Origin: Cellulomonas xylanilytica
GTDB lineage: Bacteria > Actinomycetota > Actinomycetes > Actinomycetales > Cellulomonadaceae
Direction of reading: 5' to 3'
Length of the DNA: 64,000 bases
Assembly (NCBI RefSeq): GCF_007989805.1
Contig: NZ_BJUB01000001.1
Span: 496,001 to 560,000, forward strand
A model generated the notes under the pieces. That model made no database searches. It had not been told where the DNA came from and was given only the letters and a program-made list of their open reading frames with translations. A program made the position numbers and the translations under genes. Numbering within the stretch: the first letter of the stretch is position 1; every line of letters starts with the position of its first letter. Below are positions 36,371 to 46,937 of this stretch, piece after piece.

Positions 36371-37444
36371 ATGCGATGGGACGCGCAGAAGCTCGGCACG
36401 CAGGACTCCACGGCGCTGCCCGGGCTGGCGCTCGCCGGGCTGCAGCGCAGCGTCCGCACGCCGGAGTTCGCCGGCGTCACGTTCCACGAGGTCACCTGCA
36501 AGAGCGCGCTGAACAAGGTGCCGGCGGCGTCGCAGATGCCGTTCAAGTGGACGGTGAACCCGACGCGGGGATGCCTGCACGCCTGCTCGTACTGCTTCGC
36601 CCGGCCGACGCACGAGTACCTCGAGCTGGACGCCGGACGCGACTTCGAGACCCAGATCGTCGTCAAGACCAACGTCGTCGACGTCCTGCGGGCAGAGCTC
36701 GCGCGGCCGTCGTGGGCGCGCGAGCACGTCGCCCTCGGCACCAACACGGACCCGTACCAGCGGGTCGAGGGCCGCTACCGGTTCATGCCGGGGATCCTCG
36801 AGGCGCTCGCCCACAGCGGAACGCCGCTGTCCATCCTCACCAAGGGGACGCTCCTGCGGCGCGACCTGCCCCTCCTCGCGGAGATCGCGCGCACGGTCCC
36901 GGTGGGGATCGGCGTCTCGCTCGCGATCGGGAACGAGACCCTGCAGCAGGCCGTGGAGCCCGGGACGCCGACGCCGCGGGCACGGCTCGACCTGATCCGC
37001 GCGGTGCGGGACGCCGGGCTGCCCTGCGGGGTGATGGTGGCCCCGGTCCTGCCGTGGCTGACCGACGACCGGGCGCACCTGGACGCGCTGCTGCGCGACC
37101 TCGCCGTCGCCGGGGCCACCGGCGTGACGGTGCTCCCGCTGCACCTGCGCGGGCCGGTCAAGCCGCTGTTCCTCGCCTGGCTGCGCGAGCACGCCCCTGC
37201 GCTCGTGCGCCGCTACGAGGACCTCTACGGCCGGGGCGCGTACGCACCGCGGGAGTACGTGCGGTGGCTCCACGAGCGGGTCGATCCGCTCCTCGTGCGG
37301 CACGGCTTCGCCGACCGTTCGGGACACCGTGCGGGACGCCGCGGCGCGCCCGGCGAGGGGGCGTACCCCGAGGGGAGCATCGCGTCGGGTCACCTGCCGG
37401 TGCACGAGCCGACGGTCGTGGCGGCGCAGCCGGTGCTCTTCTGA
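36371..37444 (+). CDS. SOS-controlled radical SAM protein (Rv2578c-like)
   Basis: A 357-residue radical SAM enzyme with the 4Fe-4S motif C68-x3-C72-x2-C75 (GCLHACSYCFARPTHEY). It resembles spore photoproduct lyase-related proteins and corresponds in place to M. tuberculosis Rv2578c, which I recall as part of the LexA regulon. The perfect LexA box in its promoter supports a role in DNA damage response, but the reaction is not known. ATG 36371 equals the predicted transcript start. Confidence 0.87.
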   Translation: MRWDAQKLGTQDSTALPGLALAGLQRSVRTPEFAGVTFHEVTCKSALNKVPAASQMPFKWTVNPTRGCLHACSYCFARPTHEYLELDAGRDFETQIVVKTNVVDVLRAELARPSWAREHVALGTNTDPYQRVEGRYRFMPGILEALAHSGTPLSILTKGTLLRRDLPLLAEIARTVPVGIGVSLAIGNETLQQAVEPGTPTPRARLDLIRAVRDAGLPCGVMVAPVLPWLTDDRAHLDALLRDLAVAGATGVTVLPLHLRGPVKPLFLAWLREHAPALVRRYEDLYGRGAYAPREYVRWLHERVDPLLVRHGFADRSGHRAGRRGAPGEGAYPEGSIASGHLPVHEPTVVAAQPVLF

Positions 37445-37535
37445 GGCGCCACGGGCGGCGGGACGGGCTCGATGCCGCGACGATGAAGCGCACAGCCGCC
37501 ACCGGCGGACCCGTCCGACCCCGAGGTGTGACTCC

Positions 37536-38210
37536 ATGACCAGCCCGGCCGTCCGCGAGCGAGCAGGGAGCGCCGCACCGCACCGCATGACGTTCGACGG
37601 CCACATCGCCGGGCTCGGCACCACGGAGGGCACGCGGATCGTCGTGGGGCGGTGGCGGGTCTCCCCGCTCGGTTCGTTCACCGACGTGATGGTCGAGCGT
37701 GCCGACGGGCTGCGGGTGCTGCTCGCCCCGCGCGACGACGTCGCGGAGCTCGTCGCCGCCACCTACTCGTTCGACGCCGTGCACGTGGTGCCGGTGGGGC
37801 TCCGAGCCGACGAGGCACGCCGACGCTGGCGGCTCCGGGCCGGCCCGCTGACGGCGGACCTGACGCTCGGCGCACGCACGCGCCTCGGGCACCTGCTCCG
37901 GGCGGTGCCGCGCCATCCCGCCCTCGCTCCGTTCGTCGCGACCGCCGCCGACCCGGTGGCCCGCCTGCTGCTGGACGGGGTACGCACCCGCGGCACCGCC
38001 GGGCAGGGGAGGCGGGAGTGGTACACCGCGAGCGACCAGCACGCGATCACCGCGGTCCGGGCCCTGTGGGGGTCGGCCGACCTCGGCGCCCTCACCCCCG
38101 TCGTGCCCGCGGTGCGGTTCGGGTTCTCGTCCGTGCCGGCGGCGCCGACCGTGACACGGGTGCGGACGACCATCGAATTGTCGGAAGGCCGCACGCGGCC
38201 CGGGCACTAG
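37536..38210 (+). CDS. conserved actinobacterial protein, unknown function
   Basis: A 224-residue protein with no membrane segment. Recognisable stretches are [40 protein letters not shown] and [21 protein letters not shown] believe it is a conserved actinobacterial family without assigned function. ATG 37536 is the first plausible start, after a 91-base gap. Confidence 0.72.
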   Translation: MTSPAVRERAGSAAPHRMTFDGHIAGLGTTEGTRIVVGRWRVSPLGSFTDVMVERADGLRVLLAPRDDVAELVAATYSFDAVHVVPVGLRADEARRRWRLRAGPLTADLTLGARTRLGHLLRAVPRHPALAPFVATAADPVARLLLDGVRTRGTAGQGRREWYTASDQHAITAVRALWGSADLGALTPVVPAVRFGFSSVPAAPTVTRVRTTIELSEGRTRPGH

Positions 38211-38265
38211 GATCGTGCGGGTGCCCGCAAGGGCGCCCCACACCCCCGACCCCGAAGGATCTTCC

Positions 38266-40035
38266 GTGCTCCGCACCCACACGGCCGGCTCGCTGCGAGC
38301 CGAGCACATCGGCACCACCGTCACCCTCACGGGCTGGGTGGACCGGCGTCGCGATCACGGTGGGGTTGCGTTCGTGGACCTGCGGGACGCGTCGGGCATC
38401 GCCCAGGTGGTGATCCGCGACGAGGCCGTCGCCCACGGGCTGCGCGCGGAGTACGTGCTCCAGGTGACGGGGGAGGTGGGTCGTCGGCCCGCGGGGAACG
38501 AGAACCCGAACCTGGCCACGGGTGAGGTCGAGCTCGTCGCCACCCAGGTGGTCGTGCTGAACGAGTCGGAGCCCCTGCCGTTCCAGGTCTCGTCGTCGCT
38601 CGACGAGACGGTCGGCGAGGAAGCACGGCTCAAGTACCGCTACCTGGACCTGCGCCGGCCCGCGCCCGCCCGAGCCATGCGTCTGCGCGCCAAGGCGAAC
38701 CAGGCCGCGCGTCGCGTGCTCGACGCCCAGGACTTCGTCGAGGTCGAGACGCCCACCCTGACGCGGTCGACGCCCGAGGGTGCGCGTGACTTCCTCGTGC
38801 CGGCGCGCCTGTCGCCCGGGTCCTGGTACGCGCTCCCGCAGTCGCCGCAGCTGTTCAAGCAGCTCCTCATGGTCGGCGGCCTCGAGCGGTACTACCAGAT
38901 CGCCCGGTGCTACCGGGACGAGGACTTCCGCGCGGACCGCCAGCCCGAGTTCACCCAGCTCGACGTCGAGATGAGCTTCGTCGAGCAGGACGACGTCATC
39001 GCGCTAGGCGAGCAGATCCTCGTCGCGCTCTGGGACCTCATCGGCGTGACCGTCCCGACGCCGATCCCGCGCATCACGTTCGCCGAGTCCATGGCGCGCT
39101 ACGGCAACGACAAGCCGGACCTGCGGTTCGGGCTCGAGCTCGTCGAGCTGACGTCCTACTTCTCGGAGACGCCGTTCCGCGTCTTCCAGGCACCGTACGT
39201 CGGCGCCGTCGTGCAGCCGGGCGGCGGCTCGACGCCGCGGCGCGGGTTCGACGCCTGGCAGGAGTGGGCCAAGCAGCGCGGCGCCAAGGGCCTCGCGTAC
39301 GTCACGGTCGGGGAGGACGGCGAGCTGGGCGGCCCGGTGGCCAAGAACCTCTCGGAGTCCGAGCGCGCCGGTCTCGTGGCGGCGGTCGGCGCGAGCCCGG
39401 GCGACGCCGTGTTCTTCGCCGCGGGCTCGGTCAACGACGCCCGCGCGCTGCTCGGAGCCGCTCGGCTCGAGATCGGGCGCCGCGGCGGTCTGATCGACGA
39501 GAACGAGTGGAAGTTCGTCTGGGTGGTCGACGCCCCGCTGTTCAAGCCCACGGGCGAGGACGACGACGTGGCCGTCGGCGGGGGAGCCTGGACCGCGGTG
39601 CACCACGCGTTCACGTCCCCGACGCCCGAGTGGATCGACACCTTCGAGCAGGACCCGGGCGCCGCGCTCGCGTACGCGTACGACATCGTCTGCAACGGCA
39701 ACGAGATCGGCGGCGGCTCGATCCGTATCCACCGCCGCGACGTGCAGGAGCGTGTGTTCGACGTCATGGGCATCGGGCCGGAGGAGGCCCAGGAGAAGTT
39801 CGGCTTCCTCCTCAACGCGTTCCAGTTCGGCGCACCGCCGCACGGCGGGATCGCGTTCGGCTGGGACCGCATCCTCGCGCTGCTGACGGGCTCGGAGTCC
39901 ATCCGCGACGTCATCGCCTTCCCGAAGTCGGGCGGCGGGTTCGACCCGCTCACGGCCGCGCCGGCCCCGATCACGCCGGAGCAGCGCCGCGAGGCCGGCG
40001 TCGACGCCAAGCCGAAGGCGACCCCCGAGGCCTGA
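38266..40035 (+). CDS. aspS: aspartyl-tRNA synthetase
   Basis: A 589-residue class IIb synthetase: OB-fold anticodon domain (1-105, [19 protein letters not shown]), catalytic core with [18 protein letters not shown], bacterial GAD insertion (about 290-420) and motif 3 [13 protein letters not shown] 38266 has GAAGGA 7 bases upstream; TAGGAT at 38208 may be its -10. Whether it also charges tRNA-Asn cannot be told here. Confidence 0.96.
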   Translation: MLRTHTAGSLRAEHIGTTVTLTGWVDRRRDHGGVAFVDLRDASGIAQVVIRDEAVAHGLRAEYVLQVTGEVGRRPAGNENPNLATGEVELVATQVVVLNESEPLPFQVSSSLDETVGEEARLKYRYLDLRRPAPARAMRLRAKANQAARRVLDAQDFVEVETPTLTRSTPEGARDFLVPARLSPGSWYALPQSPQLFKQLLMVGGLERYYQIARCYRDEDFRADRQPEFTQLDVEMSFVEQDDVIALGEQILVALWDLIGVTVPTPIPRITFAESMARYGNDKPDLRFGLELVELTSYFSETPFRVFQAPYVGAVVQPGGGSTPRRGFDAWQEWAKQRGAKGLAYVTVGEDGELGGPVAKNLSESERAGLVAAVGASPGDAVFFAAGSVNDARALLGAARLEIGRRGGLIDENEWKFVWVVDAPLFKPTGEDDDVAVGGGAWTAVHHAFTSPTPEWIDTFEQDPGAALAYAYDIVCNGNEIGGGSIRIHRRDVQERVFDVMGIGPEEAQEKFGFLLNAFQFGAPPHGGIAFGWDRILALLTGSESIRDVIAFPKSGGGFDPLTAAPAPITPEQRREAGVDAKPKATPEA

Positions 40036-40793
40036 TGTCCGACCTGCTCGAGGTCCTCCCGCCGCGGTGGCGGGAGGACCGGATGATGCTCGCCGACCGT
40101 CCGCGGTGGGACGCCATGGAGGTGCACGGCGACGGTGACGGCCTCGTCCTGGTGTTCCCGGGACGACGCGGTCCGGTGCTGCTCGGTCGCGGTGACCCAG
40201 GGACTGTGGGTCGGGTGCTTGAGCAGATCGACGTCGGACACGTCGGCTGGCTGAGCGTCCCGCGCGGCTGCGACGTGGCCCCGGACGTGCTGGCGCGCCT
40301 CGGGCTCGTGCCGTACTCGACGTGGGACTGGCTGTCGTCGAGCACGCCGCCTCCCGTCTCCGACGCCGAGGCGGCCGTCGTCCGGCTCGACCCCGGCGCC
40401 GACGCGGACGCGATCCGCGGCTGCCTCGCGGTCGCCAACCCGTCCACGTCCGCCGACCCGACGGCCCCGGACGAGGCCGGCTGGTGGGGGATCCGCGTCG
40501 ACGGTCGGCTCGCCGGCGTCGTCGGCGCGGCCGTGCGTGGTGGGCCGGACGCAGGGCACTCGTGGCACGTCCACGGGCTCGGCGTCGTGCCCGAGCTGCG
40601 GGGGACCGGGTCGGGGACGGCACTCGCGGCGGCCGTGACGCGGGCCGGGCTGGCGAGCGGCGCCGCGTGGGTGTCTCTCGGCATGTACGCGGACAACGAC
40701 GTCGCCCGCCGGATCTACGAGCGGCTCGGCTACCGCGTCGACGCCCGGTTCACGTCCTTCTCCCCGCGGGGCGCCACCCGACCACCGGGCTGA
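40035..40793 (+). CDS. GNAT-family acetyltransferase
   Basis: A 252-residue protein. The C-terminal half (130-245) is a GNAT domain with the acetyl-CoA loop GVVPELRGTGSGTAL and NDVARRIYERLGY. The N-terminal half looks like a degenerate GNAT copy. The substrate is unknown. ATG overlaps the aspS stop (TGATG); the stop is 1 base from the convergent small membrane gene. Confidence 0.85.
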   Translation: MSDLLEVLPPRWREDRMMLADRPRWDAMEVHGDGDGLVLVFPGRRGPVLLGRGDPGTVGRVLEQIDVGHVGWLSVPRGCDVAPDVLARLGLVPYSTWDWLSSSTPPPVSDAEAAVVRLDPGADADAIRGCLAVANPSTSADPTAPDEAGWWGIRVDGRLAGVVGAAVRGGPDAGHSWHVHGLGVVPELRGTGSGTALAAAVTRAGLASGAAWVSLGMYADNDVARRIYERLGYRVDARFTSFSPRGATRPPG

Positions 40794-40794
40794 G

Positions 40795-41133
40795 TCACCA
40801 GCGCCGCGGGGCCGGCTGCTCCTCGTCGAGTGCCCGGTGCGTCGCGTGCTCGGCCCGGGGCACGTCGACCCGGGACGTCCCGGCGCGCGCCCACCGCCAC
40901 AGGTCCGGCAGGAACCTCAGCGCGAGCCCGAGGCCCATGCGGTGCGGAGCGTCCGGGGCGACCCACGTCGGCGTCACCCACAGCGCGACCGCCACGGCGC
41001 TGAGGACGAGCCACGCCCAGGTGCCGAACGACGCGACCGCGACCACCGCGAGCACCACCAGCGAGCCGACCACGATCAGCGTGACGAGGGTGGCGAGGGT
41101 GGTGCGCAGCCAGGTCCGACTCGTCGTCACCAT
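40795..41133 (-). CDS. small two-helix membrane protein (paralog 1)
   Basis: A 112-residue protein with two membrane helices (about 12-32 and 36-56), then the motif LWRWARAG and a tail ending PAPRRW. It shares this layout with the next two genes. It is last of the minus-strand MMPL operon and overlaps the preceding gene by 7 bases. Function unknown. Confidence 0.7.
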   Translation of the reverse strand: MVTTSRTWLRTTLATLVTLIVVGSLVVLAVVAVASFGTWAWLVLSAVAVALWVTPTWVAPDAPHRMGLGLALRFLPDLWRWARAGTSRVDVPRAEHATHRALDEEQPAPRRW

Positions 41134-41465
41134 GGCCGCGTGGGCCAGTCTTCACGGCTGATCGCGTGGTGGTCACGCGGTCCGACCCCGGGCGGGGGCG
41201 ACGGAGGCGGAGGGTCGTCACGGCGTGCCCAGCGCCAGAGCTCGGCGAGGTTCCTGACCCAGAGGCCGGCGATGGTGGGCGACAGGACCAGCCAGTACCT
41301 CGGTGTCAGCCACGCGAGGGACAGCACGACGCCGATGACCAGCGCTACCGCGAGCTGCGCGACCCGTGGCAGCAGCACGGTGGACGCCACCGCGACGGGC
41401 CCGGCCACCACCGTCACCAGCGTCGCGATGAGGAGGCGGCGTCGGCGGGGAGAGAGGGTCGGCAC
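41127..41465 (-). CDS. small two-helix membrane protein (paralog 2)
   Basis: A 112-residue protein with helices at about 9-32 and 37-58, then ELWRWARRD, a Pro-rich tail and the end WPTRPW. GTG 41465 is used. It lies between the two related genes. Function unknown. Confidence 0.7.
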   Translation of the reverse strand: MPTLSPRRRRLLIATLVTVVAGPVAVASTVLLPRVAQLAVALVIGVVLSLAWLTPRYWLVLSPTIAGLWVRNLAELWRWARRDDPPPPSPPPGVGPRDHHAISREDWPTRPW

Positions 41466-41552
41466 GGGTCACCTGGGATCGGCTGAGCTCGGTCGGATGC
41501 ACGGTAGCAACGGCCCGGACGCACGGGTGGACCGTTCACCCGTCCGCCGCGG

Positions 41553-41888
41553 CTACCAGCGGCGCGGGGGAGCCGGCGCGTCGGGACCGGCGAAGGAGCT
41601 GTGCGGGGACGGCCCGACGTCCTCGGCGTCCGGCAGGACCGGCCCGGACGCGCGCGGTCGGGCGTCCAGGGCCCAGCGCCAGAGCCGGGGGAGCGCGGCG
41701 AGCAGCACCAGGGTGACGACGGCCTGCACCACCCAGGCCATGGTGCCGCCCGGGCTCGGCTGCCGGAGTGCGAGGACGAGGGTCAGGACGAGGAGCGCCT
41801 CGAGGAACGTGAGCGCGGCGACGACGACGAGGCGCAGGGCGAGAACACCTCGGCTCGCGCCGGGACTGGTCTGGAGGCGGTGGCTCAC
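41553..41888 (-). CDS. small two-helix membrane protein (paralog 3)
   Basis: A 111-residue protein with two helices (about 15-42 and 50-66), the motif LWRWALDA and a tail ending PAPPRRW. GTG 41888 begins 1 base after the MMPL stop, so it is coupled to the transporter. Function unknown. Confidence 0.7.
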   Translation of the reverse strand: MSHRLQTSPGASRGVLALRLVVVAALTFLEALLVLTLVLALRQPSPGGTMAWVVQAVVTLVLLAALPRLWRWALDARPRASGPVLPDAEDVGPSPHSSFAGPDAPAPPRRW

Positions 41889-41889
41889 G

Positions 41890-44133
41890 TCAGTGGGTCA
41901 CCGCGAGGCGGTCGTAGGCGCGTCGCAGGAACGGCGGGGCCCACCAGTTGGCGCGCCCGAGCAGCGTCATGGTCGCGGGCACGAGCAGCATCCGCACGAG
42001 CGTCGCGTCGATCAGCACGGCCACAGCCAGCGAGAAGCCGACCTCCTTGATCACGAGCAGCTCACCGGCCACGAAGCCCGCGAACACCACGATGACGATG
42101 AGCGCCGCCGAGGTGATGATGCGGCCGGACCGCTGCAGGCCGAGCCGCACGGCGCGGTCGTTGGGCACACCCTGGTCGACGAGCTCCTTGATCCGCGACA
42201 GGAGGAACACCTCGTAGTCCATGGCCAGCCCGAACCCGAAGGCGATCACCAGGGCGATCACGTAGGTCTCGATGCCACCGGTCGGCGTGAAGTCCAGCAG
42301 GCCGGCCAGGTGGCCGTCCTGGAACACCCAGACGAGCACGCCGAGCGACGCGGCCAGCGAGATCACGTTGGTCAGCAGCGCCTTGACCGGCACGACGACG
42401 GAACCGGTCATGAGGAACAGCAGGACGAGGCAGGTGACGGCGACGATGCCCACCGCCCACGGCGCCCGTTCGACGACGGCAGCGGTGAAGTCGATCTGGG
42501 ACGCCGCCTGACCGGTCACCCAGGTCGGGAAGGGGGCGTCCAGCGCGCGGAGCTGGTGGACGACGTCACGAGCCACGGCATCACCGGGGTCGTCGGTGTC
42601 GGGCCGCACCCCGATCACCACGTAGGAGTTGACCGCGGACGGCGGGTCGACGGACGCCACACCGTCGAGGTCCTCCAGCGTCGCGGCCCAGGCCGTCGCC
42701 CCGTCGAGCGACGTCTGCGTGACGACGGTGATCGCCGGGGTCGAGGCGGCCGGGTAGTCGCGGGCGAGCGTCTCGACGAACTCCCGCTGCGCGCTGTCCG
42801 ACGGCAGCAGCTCGGTGGTCGAGTTGCGCAGCTCGAGGTGGGCCAGCGGGAGCGCGAGGATGCCGAGCACCGCGAGGCACGCGAGCAGGACGGTCCACGG
42901 GCGGCGCTGCACCCGGGCGGCCAGGCGCGAGAAGATCCCCTCCTCGGTCTGCACGTCGGCGGTGCGCGCGAGGATCCCGCGCAGCCCGGGGACGCGCGCG
43001 AGGATGCTGGGTCGGATCATGCGACGACCGGCGAGCACCAGCAGCGCGGGGACGAGGGTCAGCGCGGTCGCGACGGCCACCACGATGACGGCCACACCCG
43101 CTGCGCCGAACGCACGCAGGATCGGCGGCTCGAAGACCAGCAGCCCGGCGATCGAGATGGCGACGATCAGCGCCGAGAACGTCACCGTGCGGCCGGCGGT
43201 GGCCATGGTGCGCTCGATCGCGGTGAGGACGGCCCCGTCACCGCGTCGCCGTCGGCTCCGGGCACCCCCGTCGTCGTCGACCAGGTGGTGCAGCTCCTCA
43301 CGGAACCGCGACACCATCAGCAGGCCCCAGTCGATCGACAGACCGAGGCCGAGCACCGTCACGATGTTGACGACCGACGAGTCGAGGTCGAGCACGTAGG
43401 AGAAGCCGAGCAGGGCCGCGAGACCGCCGGCGATCGACGCGACCGCGCCGACCATGGGCATCCCGGCGGCGAGGAACCCGCCGAAGACGAGGATCATGAT
43501 GAGCAGCGCGACCGGCAGGGCGATGGTCTCGCCGGTGCGCAGGTCGGTCTCCACCTGGTCCGTGATCGCCTCGACGATGAGGGTGGTACCGCCGACGATC
43601 CCGGTCACGTCCGGTGCGACGGCGTCGAGGTCCGAGGGGATGTCGAGCAGACGGGCCTCGACGGCGTCGAGCGCTTCCTCCTGCGCCTGCTCCGACAGGT
43701 CGGGTGCGAGCTCGACCACCACGAGGAAGCCGTCGCCGTCCTGCGCCACCAGCGGCGCGGCGGCCGGGTTGGCGGCGCCGTCGGGCAGGGCGAGGGGATC
43801 GATCACGGACTCGACCCCGTCGATGGCGACGAGGTCCTCCCGCGCGGGCGCGAGGGCGGTCGCCACCTCGGGGTCGGCGGGGTCGACGCCGTCGAGGACC
43901 AGGGTCAGCGACGGACCGCTGTCGTCGGCCTCGTCGAGGATCGCGAACGCCTCCGAGCTCTCCGACCCCGGCACGCCGGGCGCACCGGTGCTCAGCCGCT
44001 CGAACAGGTTCTCGCCGTGCACGCCGAGGACGGCCAGGCCGTAGCCGAGCACGGCGAAGACCAGCCACGCCACGACGGTGAGACGGGGGTGGTGGGCGAC
44101 AGCGCGACCTACTCGGGCGAACACGCGGGCCAT
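41890..44133 (-). CDS. MMPL/RND-family membrane transporter
   Basis: A 747-residue transporter of the MMPL type with twelve expected helices in two halves, each after a large outer loop. Signatures are [20 protein letters not shown] and [18 protein letters not shown], with the proton-relay Asp-Tyr/Trp pairs (IDWG, MDYE). The substrate may be a lipid or drug. It leads an operon with three small membrane proteins and is divergent from rarA. Confidence 0.88.
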   Translation of the reverse strand: MARVFARVGRAVAHHPRLTVVAWLVFAVLGYGLAVLGVHGENLFERLSTGAPGVPGSESSEAFAILDEADDSGPSLTLVLDGVDPADPEVATALAPAREDLVAIDGVESVIDPLALPDGAANPAAAPLVAQDGDGFLVVVELAPDLSEQAQEEALDAVEARLLDIPSDLDAVAPDVTGIVGGTTLIVEAITDQVETDLRTGETIALPVALLIMILVFGGFLAAGMPMVGAVASIAGGLAALLGFSYVLDLDSSVVNIVTVLGLGLSIDWGLLMVSRFREELHHLVDDDGGARSRRRRGDGAVLTAIERTMATAGRTVTFSALIVAISIAGLLVFEPPILRAFGAAGVAVIVVAVATALTLVPALLVLAGRRMIRPSILARVPGLRGILARTADVQTEEGIFSRLAARVQRRPWTVLLACLAVLGILALPLAHLELRNSTTELLPSDSAQREFVETLARDYPAASTPAITVVTQTSLDGATAWAATLEDLDGVASVDPPSAVNSYVVIGVRPDTDDPGDAVARDVVHQLRALDAPFPTWVTGQAASQIDFTAAVVERAPWAVGIVAVTCLVLLFLMTGSVVVPVKALLTNVISLAASLGVLVWVFQDGHLAGLLDFTPTGGIETYVIALVIAFGFGLAMDYEVFLLSRIKELVDQGVPNDRAVRLGLQRSGRIITSAALIVIVVFAGFVAGELLVIKEVGFSLAVAVLIDATLVRMLLVPATMTLLGRANWWAPPFLRRAYDRLAVTH

Positions 44134-44236
44134 CGTCGCAGGTGGAGCGGGCGTCCCGCACACGCTGTCACCCGGAAGCCGCCCGCGGTCGGTGGCGCGA
44201 CCGGCGTCCGAGCGGTCGGACGTCGGTGCGCGTGCG

Positions 44237-44242
44237 TACCCT
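44237..44242 (+). promoter_or_regulatory. -10 box for leaderless rarA
   Basis: TACCCT predicts a transcript start at 44249, the first base of the rarA ATG. No ribosome site is present. Confidence 0.55.
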
Positions 44243-44248
44243 GCCCGC

Positions 44249-45631
44249 ATGGACCTGTTCGATGCGGTGACGTCGACGGCCTCCGGGCTGCCTGCCGTCG
44301 GGGCGGGTGCACCGCTCGCTGTCCGCATGCGGCCACGGGACCTGAGCGAGGTCGCCGGCCAGGAGCACCTGCTCGTCGGCGGCTCCCCGCTGCGCCGGCT
44401 GGTCGAGCCCGCCAACGAGGCGGCTCGTCGCGCCGCGCCCACGTCCGTCGTGCTGTGGGGTCCGCCCGGCACAGGCAAGACGACGCTCGCGTACCTGATC
44501 GCCGCCACGTCCGGACGTCGGTTCGTGGAGCTCTCGGCCGTGACCGCGGGGGTCAAGGACGTGCGGGCGGTGATCGAGGACGCCCGCCGCCGCCTGGCCA
44601 CCGACGGCACCGAGACCGTCCTGTTCATCGACGAGGTGCACCGGTTCACCAAGGCCCAGCAGGACGCCCTCCTGCCGAGCGTGGAGAACCGCTGGGTCAC
44701 GCTGGTGGCCGCCACGACGGAGAACCCGTCGTTCTCGGTGAACTCGCCGCTGCTGTCGCGCTCGTTGCTGCTCACGCTCCAGCCGCTCGACACGGACGAC
44801 GTCCGCCGCCTGGTCCGCCGTGCGGTCGTGGACGAGCGGGGGTTGGACGGCTCGATCGCGCTGACCGACGACGCGGAGGAGCACCTGCTCCGGCTGGCGG
44901 GCGGGGACGCGCGCAAGGCGCTGACCATCCTCGAGGCGGCCGCCGGCTCCGCGCTCTCCGAGGACGGTGCCGTCCCGCCGGTCCCGGTCGACCTGGCGAC
45001 GATGGAGCGCGCCATCGACGTCGCGGCGGTGCGCTACGACCGCGACGGCGACCAGCACTACGACGTGATCAGCGCCTTCATCAAGTCGGTGCGCGGGTCG
45101 GACGTCGACGCCTCCCTGCACTACCTGGCCCGGATGATCGCGGCGGGGGAGGACCCGCGGTTCATCGCCCGCCGGATCGTGATCTCCGCGGCCGAGGACG
45201 TCGGCATGGCGGACCCGAGCGCGCTCCAGACGGCGGTCGCCGCCGCGCAGGCGGTCGCGCTGATCGGCATGCCCGAGGCCCGGATCATCCTCGCGGAGGC
45301 CGTCGTGCACCTGGCGACGGCGCCGAAGTCGAACGCGGCCTATCTCGGCATCGACCGGGCCCTGGCGGACGTGCGGGCCGGGCGGATCGGCTCGGTCCCG
45401 CCGCACCTGCGCGACGCGCACTACTCCGGCGCCAAGGCGCTGGGCCACGGCGCCACGTACGTGTACGCGCACGACCAGCCGCACGCCGTGGCGGCCCAGC
45501 AGTACCTCCCGGACGAGCTCACCGGCACCCGCTACTACGAGCCGAGCGACCGTGGGTTCGAGCGGCAGGTCACCGAGAGGCTCGACCGGATCCGCGCGAT
45601 CCTCGACGAGGGGTCGGACGCCGGGCACTGA
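44249..45631 (+). CDS. rarA: replication-associated recombination ATPase RarA/MgsA
   Basis: A 460-residue clamp-loader-like AAA+ protein with Walker [12 protein letters not shown], Walker [28 protein letters not shown] sensor and the C-terminal tetramer domain ([15 protein letters not shown]). It acts at stalled replication forks. The leaderless start is supported by the -10 box. Confidence 0.94.
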   Translation: MDLFDAVTSTASGLPAVGAGAPLAVRMRPRDLSEVAGQEHLLVGGSPLRRLVEPANEAARRAAPTSVVLWGPPGTGKTTLAYLIAATSGRRFVELSAVTAGVKDVRAVIEDARRRLATDGTETVLFIDEVHRFTKAQQDALLPSVENRWVTLVAATTENPSFSVNSPLLSRSLLLTLQPLDTDDVRRLVRRAVVDERGLDGSIALTDDAEEHLLRLAGGDARKALTILEAAAGSALSEDGAVPPVPVDLATMERAIDVAAVRYDRDGDQHYDVISAFIKSVRGSDVDASLHYLARMIAAGEDPRFIARRIVISAAEDVGMADPSALQTAVAAAQAVALIGMPEARIILAEAVVHLATAPKSNAAYLGIDRALADVRAGRIGSVPPHLRDAHYSGAKALGHGATYVYAHDQPHAVAAQQYLPDELTGTRYYEPSDRGFERQVTERLDRIRAILDEGSDAGH

Positions 45632-45656
45632 TTCGGGGATCGGGGGCGTCGCAGGG

Positions 45657-45830
45657 TAGAGTGTCGAGGTCGTCCACAGGACGGGTGTGCCTTCGTGCCC
45701 CTGTCCCGGACGGCCACCTGGGGCCTTAGCCAGCGTCGAGAACAGACGCGACGCATTCACGGTCGGCCCCACGCCCGTCGGAACATCTCCGTCATCGGGT
45801 GTGACGTCTACAACGACAGGAAGTAACTCT
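45657..45830 (+). promoter_or_regulatory. rpsD promoter and long leader
   Basis: TAGAGT (45657-45662) is a good -10, with a predicted start near 45669. This gives a leader of about 160 bases before rpsD, long for this compact genome. S4 commonly represses its own synthesis through leader RNA. No known S4 leader consensus is recognisable. Confidence 0.45.
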
Positions 45831-46457
45831 GTGAGCAGCGTGACCCGCTCGCGTCGCCAGGTGCGCCTTTCCCGCGCCCTCGGCCTCGCGCTGACGCCCA
45901 AGGCCGTCAAGCACTTCGAGAAGCGGCCGTACCCCCCCGGCGAGCACGGCCGTGCGCGTCGTCGCACCGAGTCCGACTACGCCGTCCGTCTGCGCGAGAA
46001 GCAGCGTCTGCGCGCGCAGTACGCCCTGCGCGAGAAGCAGATGGCCCGTGCGTACGAGGACGCCCGCAAGGCCCCGGGCCTGACCGGTGAGGCGCTCGTC
46101 GAGAACCTCGAGACCCGCCTGGACGCCCTCGTCCTGCGCTCCGGCTTCGCCCGCACCATCCTGCAGGCGCGCCAGGTCGTCGTGCACCGTCACGTGCTCG
46201 TCGACGGCAAGATCGTGGACCGTCCCTCCTTCCGCGTGAAGCCGGGCCAGACGCTCCAGGTCAAGCCGAAGAGCCAGGCCACCGTGCCGTTCCAGGTCGC
46301 CGCCGCCGGCGCGCACCGCGACGTGCTCCCGACGGTCCCGGGCTACCTCGACGTGCAGCTCGAGAAGCTCAGCGCCGTCCTGGTGCGAGCCCCGAAGCGC
46401 GCGGAGATCCCCGTGACGTGCGAGGTCCAGCTGGTCGTCGAGTACTACGCCCGCTGA
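45831..46457 (+). CDS. rpsD: 30S ribosomal protein S4
   Basis: A 208-residue S4 with FEKRPYPPGEHGRAR, the S4 RNA-binding domain (TRLDALVLRSGFARTILQARQVVVHRHVLVDGK region) and a VVEYYAR end. It has no N-terminal zinc cysteines, so it is the C-minus type. It lies outside the alpha operon, as in other Micrococcales. GTG 45831 has AGGAAG about 9 bases upstream. Confidence 0.94.
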   Translation: MSSVTRSRRQVRLSRALGLALTPKAVKHFEKRPYPPGEHGRARRRTESDYAVRLREKQRLRAQYALREKQMARAYEDARKAPGLTGEALVENLETRLDALVLRSGFARTILQARQVVVHRHVLVDGKIVDRPSFRVKPGQTLQVKPKSQATVPFQVAAAGAHRDVLPTVPGYLDVQLEKLSAVLVRAPKRAEIPVTCEVQLVVEYYAR

Positions 46458-46568
46458 TCCAGCCGTTCCCCGGACGCCCCGCCGCGCACCTGCGCCGCGG
46501 GGCGTCCGTGCGTTCCGGACGGGTAGGGTTTCCGCGGGGTCGAGGGCCCCAGGACCAGGAGGCTGGAC

Positions 46569-46937
46569 ATGTCGGTGGGTGACGTCGCGGGTCTGATCGC
46601 CGCGATCGCGTTCGTGCTGCTCGTGGGCTTCTTGGCGGTGCCGCTGATCAAGCTCGGGCGGGTGCTCGACGAGACGCGGTCGTCGGTCAAGGAGATCACC
46701 GACCACACGGTCCCGGTGCTCGACGAGACGGCGACGCTCGTCGCGTCCTCGAACACGCAGCTGGAGAACATCGACACCGTGACCACGGCCGCCGCCCAGG
46801 TCTCGGAGAACGTCTCGGCGCTCACCTCCCTGTTCGCCGCGACGGTCGGCGGCCCGATGATCAAGGCGGCCGCGTTCTCCTACGGTGTGCGCACCGCGCT
46901 GTCGGGTCTCGCGGCGAGCGCGCGCCGGGGCCGATGA
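46569..46937 (+). CDS. DUF948-family membrane protein
   Basis: A 122-residue protein with an N-terminal membrane helix (about 6-28) and a helical, coiled-coil-like region typical of DUF948 (DETRSSVKEITDHTVPVLDE). It is often found before alaS in actinobacteria. GGAGG lies 7 bases before ATG. Its stop overlaps the next gene (ATGATG). Function unknown. Confidence 0.85.
   Translation: MSVGDVAGLIAAIAFVLLVGFLAVPLIKLGRVLDETRSSVKEITDHTVPVLDETATLVASSNTQLENIDTVTTAAAQVSENVSALTSLFAATVGGPMIKAAAFSYGVRTALSGLAASARRGR

Noticed and set aside
40837-45729. Very long open frame on the plus strand opposite the MMPL gene and across rarA
   Set aside because: It is an artefact of high GC at third codon positions. 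Its composition is Arg/Gly/His-rich without motifs, and it covers well-supported genes.
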